This document shows positions 55,739 through 63,763 of a DNA stretch of 64,000 nt, in pieces. Made by a program: the position numbers and the translations under genes. The notes below the pieces were generated by a model. That model ran no database searches. It saw only the letters and a program-made list of their open reading frames with translations, and was not told the DNA's origin. This DNA is from Alphaproteobacteria bacterium (lineage in GTDB: Bacteria; Pseudomonadota; Alphaproteobacteria; Rhodospirillales; Rhodospirillaceae), in the NCBI GenBank assembly GCA_030604885.1, contig JAUVUZ010000011.1:1-64000 (forward strand). The letters are read 5' to 3'. How positions within the stretch are numbered: position 1 is the first letter of the stretch; every line of letters starts with the position of its first letter.

Positions 55739-55744
55739 TATATT
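55739..55744 (+). promoter_or_regulatory. TATATT -10-like box before amylosucrase
   Basis: TATATT lies about 70 bases before the GTG at 55811, in the only AT-rich spot of the gap. No matching -35 box is visible at 16-18 bp, so activator-dependent or other sigma use is possible. If real, it rules out the in-frame ATG at 55730. Confidence 0.3.
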
Positions 55745-55810
55745 CCGGAGGCAGACAGGAGCGAACGCCCACACCTTAGGAGACGAACGATCCAGGATTG
55801 GAGCGCCCCC

Positions 55811-57772
55811 GTGCCGACGAGAAAACGAGACGACGGCTGGCTCGCCGAACAATGCCGGGTCACCCTGTCGCGGCTGATGCCGCGCCTCGAGGCCCGCTTC
55901 GCCGAGGGCATCGACCCCGCCGCGTGGAAGGCCTACACCGACCGCCTGAAGCGGTATTTCCCGCGCCTGTTCAACGCGCTGCTGACGCTTTACGGCGGCC
56001 GTTACGACTTCTTCTTCCACCTCGAACAGATTCTCATCACCGCCACCGAGAGCTGGGCGGCGCGCCCCGACGCGCTCAAGGCGCTCGACGCCAGCCGCGC
56101 CGCCGACCCGCAGTGGTTCCAGAGCCAGCGCATGGTCGGCGCGATGTGCTACGTCGACCTGTTCGCCGACGACCTCGCCGGGGTGCGGCAGAAAATCCCC
56201 TACCTTTCGGAAATGGGGATCACCTTCCTCCACCTGATGCCGCCGTTCCGCTCGCCGGACGGCGACGACGACGGCGGCTACGCGATCTCCTCCTACCGCG
56301 AGATCGACCCCAAGCTCGGCACTATGGCCGACATGGCCGAACTCGCCACCGAGCTGCGCCACTACGGCATCAGCCTCTGCCTCGACTTCGTGTTCAACCA
56401 CACCTCGGACGAGCACGACTGGGCGAAGCGCGCCCTGGCGGGGGAGGAGGAGTTCCAGAACTACTACCGGATGTTCCCCGACCGCACCGAGCCGGACGCC
56501 TACGAACAGCACCTGCGCGTGGTGTTCCCCGACGAGCACCCCGGCTCGTTCACCTATCGCAACCGCATCCGCAAATGGGTGTGGACCACCTTCCACAACT
56601 ACCAGTGGGACCTGAACTACGAGAACCCCCAGGTGTTCAACGCCATGGCCGGGGAAATGCTGGGCCTCGCCAACGTCGGCGTCGAGGTGCTGCGGCTCGA
56701 CGCCGTGGCGTTCGTGTGGAAGCGCATGGGCACCGATTGCGAGAACCTGCCCGAGGCGCACACCGTGATCCAGGCGTTCAACGCCCTGGTGGAGATCGCC
56801 GCGCCCGCGATGCTGTTCCTCTCCGAGGCGATCGTCCACCCGGACGACGTGATCAAGTACATCCACCGCGAGGAATGCCAGATTTCCTACAATCCGCAGC
56901 TGATGGCGCTGCTGTGGAACACCCTGGCGACGCGCGACGTGCGCCTGCTCACCCGGGCGATGGAAAAACGCTTCGCCCTGCCCGCCGACTGCGCCTGGCT
57001 CAACTACGTGCGCTCCCACGACGACATCGGCTGGACCTTCTCCGACGACGACGCCCACGAGCTGGGCATCAATCCGTGGGACCACCGCCGCTTCCTCAAC
57101 GCCTTCTACACCGGGCGGTTCGAGGGCAGCTTCGCGCGCGGACTGCCGTTCCAGGACAACCCGGATACCGGCGACATGCGCATCTCCGGCACCTGCGCCT
57201 CGCTCGCCGGGGTGGAGGCCGCGGTCAACGGCGGCGACGAGGCCGAACTCAGCCTCGCCATCGCGCGCATTCTGCTGATCTACGGCGTGGTGATGACCAT
57301 CGGCGGCATCCCGCTGATCTACCTGGGCGACGAGCTGGGCGTCACCAACGACTACGCCTACGAGAACGACCCGGCGCTGATCGGCGACAGCCGCTGGGCG
57401 CACCGCCCGCGCTTCGACTGGGAGCGCGCCGCCAGCCGCCACGACCGCACCAGCGTGCCGGGGCGGATCTTCCTCGGCCTGCTGCGGCTGTTGCAGATCC
57501 GCCAGCAGAACCTCGCCTTCACCCGCGCCGACACCGAGATCGTCGACACCGACAATCCCCACGTGTTCGGCTATTTCCGCCGCCACGAGAACCAGAGCAT
57601 GCTGGTCCTCGCCAACTTCTCGGAGCGGGAACAAATCCTTTCGGCGCGACGTTTGCGTACGCTCGGACTGCGGAAGACCGTGACCGACATTCTCGCCGGC
57701 AAGATCATCGTCGCGACCGAGGAAATGCGCCTCGCACCTTACCAGCTGGCGGTGCTGCTCGCCGCCGCCTGA
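55811..57772 (+). CDS. ams: amylosucrase
   Basis: A 653-residue GH13 enzyme that splits sucrose, adding glucose to an alpha-1,4-glucan and releasing fructose. An N-terminal helical domain is followed by the barrel with LCLDFVFNHTSDEHDW, nucleophile Asp in VLRLDAVAFVWKRMGT, acid/base Glu in LFLSEAIVHP and RSHDDIGW. The length matches known amylosucrases from the GTG at 55811, which has GGAG nine bases upstream; the longer frame from 55730 would start inside a -10-like box. It heads a sucrose operon with SPS, SPP and a sugar kinase. Confidence 0.92.
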   Translation: MPTRKRDDGWLAEQCRVTLSRLMPRLEARFAEGIDPAAWKAYTDRLKRYFPRLFNALLTLYGGRYDFFFHLEQILITATESWAARPDALKALDASRAADPQWFQSQRMVGAMCYVDLFADDLAGVRQKIPYLSEMGITFLHLMPPFRSPDGDDDGGYAISSYREIDPKLGTMADMAELATELRHYGISLCLDFVFNHTSDEHDWAKRALAGEEEFQNYYRMFPDRTEPDAYEQHLRVVFPDEHPGSFTYRNRIRKWVWTTFHNYQWDLNYENPQVFNAMAGEMLGLANVGVEVLRLDAVAFVWKRMGTDCENLPEAHTVIQAFNALVEIAAPAMLFLSEAIVHPDDVIKYIHREECQISYNPQLMALLWNTLATRDVRLLTRAMEKRFALPADCAWLNYVRSHDDIGWTFSDDDAHELGINPWDHRRFLNAFYTGRFEGSFARGLPFQDNPDTGDMRISGTCASLAGVEAAVNGGDEAELSLAIARILLIYGVVMTIGGIPLIYLGDELGVTNDYAYENDPALIGDSRWAHRPRFDWERAASRHDRTSVPGRIFLGLLRLLQIRQQNLAFTRADTEIVDTDNPHVFGYFRRHENQSMLVLANFSEREQILSARRLRTLGLRKTVTDILAGKIIVATEEMRLAPYQLAVLLAAA

Positions 57773-57789
57773 CGGAGAGTTCCCAGCCC

Positions 57790-59973
57790 ATGGCGACCCA
57801 GACCCCCGACGGCCTCTACGTCGTTCTTCTCAGCATCCACGGCCTGATCCGCGGCCACGATCTCGAACTCGGACGGGATTCCGACACCGGCGGCCAAACC
57901 CTCTACGTGGTGGAACTGGCGCGCGCCTTGGGCCGCCACCCGGCGGTGGCGCGGGTCGACCTCGTCACCCGCCTGATCGACGACCCGGCGGTCGGCCCCG
58001 ACTACGCCCAGCCGATCGAGGACATCGGCGACACCGCGCGGATCGTGCGCATCCCCGCCGGTCCGCCCGACTACATCCGCAAGGAACTGCTGTGGGACCA
58101 CATGGACGGCATGGCCGACACCCTGGCCGAGTTCCTGCGCCAGCAGGACAAGCTGCCCGACCTGTTCCACAGCCATTATGCCGACGCGGGCTACGTCGGC
58201 ACCCGGCTCGCCAAGCTGTTCGGCCGCCCGCTGGTCCACACCGGCCACTCGCTCGGCCGGGTCAAGCGCATGCGCCTGCTGGCGGCGGGCATGGAGCGCG
58301 ACGCCATCGAGGCGCGCTACGCGATGCGCCGCCGCATCGACGCCGAGGAGGAAACCCTCTCCACCGCCGAGCTGGTGGTGGCCTCGACCCACAACGAAAT
58401 CACCGAGCAGTACGAACTCTACGACTGCTACCACCCCGCCAACATGACGATCATCCCGCCCGGCGTGGACCTCGGCCGCTTTCACCCGCCCAAGGGCGAC
58501 GAGACCGAAACGCCGCTCTACGCCGACGTGGCGCGCTTCCTGCGCGACCCGGAAAAGCCGATGGTGCTGGCGATCGCCCGCCCCGACGAACGCAAGAACC
58601 TGCCCGCCCTGGTCCACGCCTTCGGCGAGAACCGGAAACTCCGCGAAAAGGCCAACCTGGTGATCGTGCCGGGCACCCGCGAGGACCTCACCACCATGGA
58701 TTCGGGCCAGCAGGACGTGCTCAAGGACCTGCTGGTGGCGGTGGACATCCACGACCTCTACGGCTCGGCGGCGATTCCGAAATCGGTGTTCGAGGTGCCG
58801 CTGATGTACCGCATCGCCGCCGCCACCGAGGGGGTGTTCGTCAACCCGGCGCTCACCGAGCCGTTCGGCCTCACCCTGCTGGAGGCGGCGGCGAGCGGCC
58901 TGCCGATCGTCGCCACCCACGACGGCGGCCCCAGCGACATCATCTCCAACTGCGACAACGGCCGCCTGATCGACCCCCTCGACACCAAGGACATCGGCGA
59001 CGCGCTGCTCGACATCCTCACCCACCCAAAAACCTGGAAGAAGATGCGCGACAACGGCGTGAAGAACGTGGCGCGCCACTACTCGTGGGAGGCCCACGTC
59101 GAAACCTATCTCGAAAAGGCCGGGCCGCTGATCGGCAAGGGCCACGTGGAACGGGCGACGCGCCGCCGCGGCAGCGTCTACGCCGACCGCGCGGTGTTCG
59201 CCGACCTCGACCTCGCCCTGGCGGGCGACGGCGACGCACTCAAGGAGTTGGTGGCGCTGCTGCGCCGCGAGCGCAAGACCTGCGCCTTCGGCGTCGCCAC
59301 CGGGCGGCCGCTCGAATCCGCGCTGCGGGTGATCCGCCGCCACGGCATTCCCGCCCCCGACATCCTCATCACCGCGCTGGGGACGGAAATCCACTACGGC
59401 CGCGAGCTGGTGGCCGACGACTGGTGGGCGGGCCACATCGACCACCAGTGGAACCCGCGCAAGGTGCGCCGCCTGATGGCGAAGCTCGAAGGCGTGGCGC
59501 CGCAGCCCAAGGAACAGCAGTCGCCCTTCAAGGTCAGCTACTTCTACGACGCCGCCAAGGCGCCGAGGATCGAGGACATCCAGACCCTGCTCTATCAGGC
59601 CGAGCTTTCGGTCAACCTCGTGGTGTCGTTCGGGCAGTTCCTCGACATCCTCCCCGCCCGCGCCTCCAAGGGCCTGGCGCTGCGCTACGCCGCCCACCAA
59701 TACGACATCCCGCTCGAACGCATCCTGGTGGCGGGCGGCTCGGGGGCGGACGTCGACATGATGCGCGGCAACACCCTGGCGGTGATCGTCACCGACCGCC
59801 ACGACGACGAACTCGGCGGCCTCTCCGACCTCGACCGGGTGTTCGTGCCGCAGCGCCACAACGCGGGCGGCGTGCTGGAGGCCATCGAGACCTTCGATTT
59901 CATGGGCGAGATCAAGTTCCCCGAACCCAAGCCCGCCGAGGAACCGGACGCCGAGGCGGCGGAGGCACCATGA
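57790..59973 (+). CDS. sps: sucrose-phosphate synthase with degenerate phosphatase-like domain
   Basis: A 727-residue enzyme joining UDP-glucose (or similar) and fructose 6-phosphate. Residues ~1-460 are a GT4 glycosyltransferase: GRDSDTGGQTLYVVELARAL, HSHYADAGYVG, and the donor site EPFGLTLLEAAASGLP. Residues ~470-705 are a HAD phosphatase-like domain, but the motif for the last step reads GGSGADVDMM instead of GDSGND, and the first motif lacks the usual Thr, so it is probably inactive, as in other bacterial SPS. The ATG lies 17 bases after amylosucrase. Confidence 0.92.
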   Translation: MATQTPDGLYVVLLSIHGLIRGHDLELGRDSDTGGQTLYVVELARALGRHPAVARVDLVTRLIDDPAVGPDYAQPIEDIGDTARIVRIPAGPPDYIRKELLWDHMDGMADTLAEFLRQQDKLPDLFHSHYADAGYVGTRLAKLFGRPLVHTGHSLGRVKRMRLLAAGMERDAIEARYAMRRRIDAEEETLSTAELVVASTHNEITEQYELYDCYHPANMTIIPPGVDLGRFHPPKGDETETPLYADVARFLRDPEKPMVLAIARPDERKNLPALVHAFGENRKLREKANLVIVPGTREDLTTMDSGQQDVLKDLLVAVDIHDLYGSAAIPKSVFEVPLMYRIAAATEGVFVNPALTEPFGLTLLEAAASGLPIVATHDGGPSDIISNCDNGRLIDPLDTKDIGDALLDILTHPKTWKKMRDNGVKNVARHYSWEAHVETYLEKAGPLIGKGHVERATRRRGSVYADRAVFADLDLALAGDGDALKELVALLRRERKTCAFGVATGRPLESALRVIRRHGIPAPDILITALGTEIHYGRELVADDWWAGHIDHQWNPRKVRRLMAKLEGVAPQPKEQQSPFKVSYFYDAAKAPRIEDIQTLLYQAELSVNLVVSFGQFLDILPARASKGLALRYAAHQYDIPLERILVAGGSGADVDMMRGNTLAVIVTDRHDDELGGLSDLDRVFVPQRHNAGGVLEAIETFDFMGEIKFPEPKPAEEPDAEAAEAP

Positions 59974-60812
59974 CCCAGCCCCTGCTCCTGTGCTGCGACC
60001 TCGACCGCACCCTGATCCCCAACGGCGTGCAGACCCTATCGGACGGCGCCATGGACGCGCTGCACCGCGTCGCCGCACGGCCGGAGGTGACGCTCGCCTT
60101 CGTCACCGGGCGCTCGCGCGCGCTGGTGGAACGGGCGATCCTCAAATGGCGGCTGCCGGTGCCCGACATCGTCGCGGGCGACGTGGGCACCAGCATCTAC
60201 GACGTCGGCCCCGACCACCTCTGGCGCGAATGGCAGAGCTGGGCCGAGGCGATCGCGCCGGACTGGAACGACCGCACCCACGCCGACCTCGCCGCCGCCC
60301 TCGACGGCCTCGACCCCCTCACCCGCCAGGCGGAGGAGGGCCAGGCGCGCTTCAAGCTCTCCTACACCGCCCCCGCCGACGCCGACGCCGAAACCCTGGT
60401 GCGCGCGATCCGCGAACGCCTGGCGCCGCTCGACGTGGCGGAGGAGGTGACCTGGAGCGTCGACGAAACCGTGCCGATCGGCCTCGTCGACATCCTCCCC
60501 CGTTCCGCCACCAAGCAGGGCGCGGTGGAGTGCATCCGCCGCGAGCGCGGCTTTTCGCCCGAGCGCACGGTGTTCGCGGGGGATTCCGGCAACGACCTGC
60601 CGGTGCTCGCCGGGCCGCTGCGGGCGATCCTGGTGGCCAACGCCACCGACGCGGTGCGGGCCGAGGCGCGCCGCCTCGCCGCCGCCAACGGCAAGACCGG
60701 CGACCTCTACCTCGCCACCGGCGGCTGGCGCGGCATGAACGGCTGCTATGCCGCGGGGGTGCTGGAAGGCCTCGCGCATTTCTACCCGGAAGTGGAGGGG
60801 TGGCTCGACTGA
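59970..60812 (+). CDS. spp: sucrose-phosphate phosphatase
   Basis: A 280-residue HAD phosphatase that removes phosphate from sucrose 6-phosphate. The nucleophile motif CDLDRTLI starts at residue ~9, motif II is FVTGRS, and motif IV is FAGDSGNDLPVL, all intact. The ATG overlaps the SPS stop by four bases, so synthase and phosphatase are made together and may channel the intermediate. This active copy fits with the degenerate phosphatase-like domain of SPS. Confidence 0.92.
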   Translation: MTQPLLLCCDLDRTLIPNGVQTLSDGAMDALHRVAARPEVTLAFVTGRSRALVERAILKWRLPVPDIVAGDVGTSIYDVGPDHLWREWQSWAEAIAPDWNDRTHADLAAALDGLDPLTRQAEEGQARFKLSYTAPADADAETLVRAIRERLAPLDVAEEVTWSVDETVPIGLVDILPRSATKQGAVECIRRERGFSPERTVFAGDSGNDLPVLAGPLRAILVANATDAVRAEARRLAAANGKTGDLYLATGGWRGMNGCYAAGVLEGLAHFYPEVEGWLD

Positions 60813-60862
60813 ACGCCTACCCGTTCCCATATTTTTCATGACGCGGTAGGGAGACCCGAGGC

Positions 60863-61759
60863 ATGCACGCACCGCCCCTGATCTTCGGCGAGGTTCTGTT
60901 CGACCACTTCCCCGACGGCGAAACCGTTCTCGGCGGCGCGCCGTTCAACGTCGCCTGGCATCTTCAGGCCCTGGGGGCGCGGCCGCTGATGATCTCGCGA
61001 GTCGGCGCCGACGACCAGGGCGCCCGCGTCACCCAGGCGATGCGCGCCTGGGGCATGGACGACGGCGGCATCCAGACCGACACCCGCCGCGCCACCGGTC
61101 GGGTGGACGTGGTCTTCGCCGACGGCGAACCGGAGTACGACATCCGCCCCGGCTCCGCCTTCGACGCCATCGCCGCCGAGGCGCTGCCGCCGCTCTCGGG
61201 CGCGGCGCTGCTCTACCACGGCACCCTGGCGCTGCGCGAACCCACGTCCCGCCAGGCCCTCGAAACCCTGCTCCGGTTCTGCGGCGCGCCGGTGTTCCTC
61301 GACGTCAACCTACGGGCGCCGTGGTGGAACCGCGAAGACGTGGCCGACCTCGTCGCCCGCGCCCGCTGGGTCAAGCTCAACCGCGCCGAACTCGACACCC
61401 TCGCGGGCAGCGCGGGCGCGCCCGCCGACCGGGCGCGGCGGTGGATCGACGAGCTGGGACTCGGACTGGTGATCGTCACCGAGGGCGCCGACGGCGCGTT
61501 CGCGGTGGACGCGTCGGGCCGAGTCGTGCGCCGCCCGCCGCCGCGGGTGGCCGAGGTGGTGGACCCGGTGGGCGCGGGCGACGCGTTTTCGGCGGTGATC
61601 GTGCTCGGCCTGCTGCTGGGGTGGGATCTCGAAACCGCGCTGGCGCGGGCGCAGAGCTTCGCCGCCGCGGTGGTGGGGCGGCGCGGCGCGATCAGCGCCG
61701 ATCCCCGCCACTACCGCGCGTTCGCCCGCGCGTGGGATCTCGCCGGGGCGATGCCGTAG
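60863..61759 (+). CDS. PfkB-family sugar kinase, likely fructokinase
   Basis: A 298-residue ribokinase-fold kinase. GGAPFNVAWHLQALGARP is the first PfkB signature, and DPVGAGDAFSAVIVLGLLLG contains the catalytic Asp and anion hole. Context makes fructose the likely substrate: amylosucrase in the same operon releases fructose, and SPS uses fructose 6-phosphate. It is the last gene of the operon, followed by a small hairpin and T run near 61841-61868. Confidence 0.87.
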   Translation: MHAPPLIFGEVLFDHFPDGETVLGGAPFNVAWHLQALGARPLMISRVGADDQGARVTQAMRAWGMDDGGIQTDTRRATGRVDVVFADGEPEYDIRPGSAFDAIAAEALPPLSGAALLYHGTLALREPTSRQALETLLRFCGAPVFLDVNLRAPWWNREDVADLVARARWVKLNRAELDTLAGSAGAPADRARRWIDELGLGLVIVTEGADGAFAVDASGRVVRRPPPRVAEVVDPVGAGDAFSAVIVLGLLLGWDLETALARAQSFAAAVVGRRGAISADPRHYRAFARAWDLAGAMP

Positions 61760-61830
61760 CCTTTTGCGCGGGCGCGGCGTGCCCATATGTCATCGAGAGA
61801 AAATCCCTTTATTCCGTGTGTGTTAGTCGG

Positions 61831-61868
61831 GATTCGCGGCAGTCGCGAATCGCGACTTTTCAATTTTT
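61831..61868 (+). terminator. terminator of the sucrose operon with an alternative hairpin
   Basis: A 7-bp stem (AGTCGCG-AAT-CGCGACT, 61841-61857) is followed by TTTCAATTTTT and would end the kinase transcript. An overlapping 8-bp stem (GATTCGCG-GCAGT-CGCGAATC, 61831-61851) uses the same bases, so only one can form. Confidence 0.5.
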
Positions 61869-61893
61869 CCGGCTAGGCCGCGCTAAATAACCG

Positions 61894-61910
61894 GAATTTT
61901 CTGAAAATTC
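61894..61910. promoter_or_regulatory. 17-bp palindrome upstream of the cyd promoter
   Basis: GAATTTTCTGAAAATTC is a perfect 7-3-7 inverted repeat ending four bases before the predicted -35 box of the cyd operon. It does not match the Fnr box (TTGAT-N4-ATCAA) and is a candidate operator. Confidence 0.5.
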
Positions 61911-61914
61911 ATAA

Positions 61915-61943
61915 TTGCTCATATGGGCAGAATGTCCTATTCC
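61915..61943 (+). promoter_or_regulatory. sigma70-like promoter of the cyd operon
   Basis: TTGCTC (61915-61920), a 17-bp spacer and TATTCC (61938-61943). Transcription would start near 61950, about 25 bases before the cydP ATG. The second palindrome overlaps the -10 box and start point. Confidence 0.45.
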
Positions 61944-61955
61944 CATTGTGGGAAT
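61939..61955. promoter_or_regulatory. 17-bp palindrome over the cyd -10 region
   Basis: ATTCCCATTGTGGGAAT is a perfect 7-3-7 inverted repeat covering most of the predicted -10 box and the start point. A bound protein here would block transcription. Its half-site differs from that of the palindrome at 61894. Confidence 0.5.
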
Positions 61956-61973
61956 TATCAGAGGACGCTGCCG

Positions 61974-62195
61974 ATGCCGCGCGTGTTGTCCATCCTCGCC
62001 GAGGCCCTCGGCAACCTGATCCGTCCGCGGACACGTCTCGCCCGCGCCCTCGCCCCGATCCTGCTTCTGAAAATCGCGATCATCCTGACCGCCCGCATGC
62101 TGTGGTTCGGCCCGATGACGCACGAGGTGGCCGACACCGACGTGGCGGCCCGGCTGACCGCCGCGGAGCGCGGCGCGCAAGGAGACACCCGATGA
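61974..62195 (+). CDS. cydP: small bd-oxidase-associated subunit CydP-like
   Basis: A 73-residue protein with one membrane helix (RALAPILLLKIAIILTARMLWF, residues ~23-44) after a basic N terminus, followed by an acidic tail. Position directly before cydA, with an ATGA overlap, and the KIAIIL-type helix match the putative small subunit CydP described in proteobacterial cyd operons. GAGGA nine bases before the ATG at 61974 supports the start. The role is inferred from context. Confidence 0.7.
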   Translation: MPRVLSILAEALGNLIRPRTRLARALAPILLLKIAIILTARMLWFGPMTHEVADTDVAARLTAAERGAQGDTR

Positions 62196-63760
62196 TCGAT
62201 CCCACCGCCGTGGACCTGTCGCGGCTGCAGTTCGCGATGACGGCGCTCTATCACTTCCTCTTCGTCCCCCTCACCCTCGGCCTTTCGCTGCTGCTCGCGA
62301 TCATGGAGTCGGTCTACGTGATGACCGGCCGCGAGGTGTGGAAGGACATGACCAAGTTCTGGGGCAAGCTGTTCGGCATCAACTTCGCCATGGGGGTCGC
62401 CACCGGCATCACCATGGAGTTCCAGTTCGGCACCAACTGGTCGTACTACTCCCACTACGTCGGCGACATCTTCGGCGCGCCGCTGGCGATCGAGGGGCTG
62501 ATGGCGTTCTTCCTCGAAAGCTCGTTCGTCGGCCTGTTCCTGTTCGGCTGGGACAAGCTCTCCGCCCGCGCGCACCTCCTCACCGCGTGGCTGGTGGCTA
62601 TCGGCTCCAACCTCTCGGCGCTGTGGATCCTCGTCGCCAACGGCTGGATGCAGTATCCGGTGGGCGCGCACTTCAACTTCGAAACCATGCGCATGGAACT
62701 GTCGTCGTTCGCCGAGATCCTGCTCAACCCGGTGGCGCAGGCGAAGTTCGTCCACACCGTCTCGGCCGGGTACGTCACCGGCGCGATGTTCGTGCTCTCG
62801 ATCAGCGCGTGGTATCTGCTGCGCGGGCGGCACGTCGGCTTCGCCAAGCGGTCGTTCATCGTCGCCTCGGCGTTCGGCCTCGCCTCGGCCCTGTCGGTGG
62901 TGGTGCTGGGCGACGAAAGCGGCTACTCGATCACCGAACACCAGAAGATGAAGCTCGCCGCCATCGAGGGGATGTGGGAAACCGAACCGGCGCCCGCCAG
63001 CTTCACCCTGGTCGGCATCCCCGACCAGCAGGCGCAGGAGACCCGCGCGGCGCTCCAGGTGCCGTGGATGCTCGGGCTGATCGCCACCCGCTCCGTCGAC
63101 ACCCCGCTGCCCGGCATCAAGGACCTCGTGTCCCACGCCGAAGCCCGCATCGAGAACGGCAAGCGCGCCCTCGTCGCCCTCAAGCGCCTGCGCGCCGACC
63201 GCGACGACGCCGAGGCCCACGCGATCTTCGCCGAAACCCAGGGGGACCTGGGTCACGCGCTGCTGCTGCGCCGCTTTACCGACACGCCGGAAACCGCCGA
63301 CGCCGCCACCGTGCGCAAGGCCGCCCTCAGCACCGTGCCCGACGTGCCGGTGCTGTTCTGGAGCTTCCGCCTGATGGTCGGGCTGGGCTTCTACTTCATC
63401 CTCGCGTTCGGCGCGGCGTTCTGGCTCTCCACCCGCCTCAGCTTCGACCACCCGCGCTTCCTCAAGCTGCTGGTGTGGAGCCTGCCGCTGCCGTGGGTGG
63501 CGGCCGAGCTGGGCTGGATCGTCGCCGAATACGGCCGCCAGCCGTGGGCGATCGCCGACGTGCTGCCCACCTTCCTCGCCGCCTCCAGCCTGTCGGTGGT
63601 GAAGGTCGGCATCACCCTGTTCGGCTTCGTCGCCTTCTACACCGCGCTGCTGGTGGTGGACGTGTTCCTGATGCGCCGCACCGTGCTCGCCGGGCCGGTC
63701 AAGGTCCTCGGCGTCGACGCCGAGCCGGACGCGGCGCACGCCTTCGCCAAGGGAGCCTGA
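62192..63760 (+). CDS. cydA: cytochrome bd ubiquinol oxidase subunit I
   Basis: A 522-residue membrane subunit that binds hemes b558, b595 and d and oxidises quinol with high affinity for oxygen. SRLQFAMTALYHFLFVPLTLGLS holds a heme-ligand His; FAMGVATGITMEFQFGTNWSYYSHYVGDIFGAPLAIEGLMAFFLES is the conserved core (quoted in part: GDIFGAPLAIEGL). The quinol loop between ~250 and 385 is long, as in E. coli-type CydA, with GYSITEHQKMKLAAIE at its start. It is coupled to cydP and followed by cydB after three bases. Confidence 0.96.
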   Translation: MIDPTAVDLSRLQFAMTALYHFLFVPLTLGLSLLLAIMESVYVMTGREVWKDMTKFWGKLFGINFAMGVATGITMEFQFGTNWSYYSHYVGDIFGAPLAIEGLMAFFLESSFVGLFLFGWDKLSARAHLLTAWLVAIGSNLSALWILVANGWMQYPVGAHFNFETMRMELSSFAEILLNPVAQAKFVHTVSAGYVTGAMFVLSISAWYLLRGRHVGFAKRSFIVASAFGLASALSVVVLGDESGYSITEHQKMKLAAIEGMWETEPAPASFTLVGIPDQQAQETRAALQVPWMLGLIATRSVDTPLPGIKDLVSHAEARIENGKRALVALKRLRADRDDAEAHAIFAETQGDLGHALLLRRFTDTPETADAATVRKAALSTVPDVPVLFWSFRLMVGLGFYFILAFGAAFWLSTRLSFDHPRFLKLLVWSLPLPWVAAELGWIVAEYGRQPWAIADVLPTFLAASSLSVVKVGITLFGFVAFYTALLVVDVFLMRRTVLAGPVKVLGVDAEPDAAHAFAKGA

Positions 63761-63763
63761 ATC

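Noticed and set aside
55730-55810. N-terminal extension of amylosucrase from the in-frame ATG
   Set aside because: The ATG is followed by a TATATT promoter-like box within the coding frame and has no ribosome binding site. The GTG at 55811 has GGAG and gives the usual family length.
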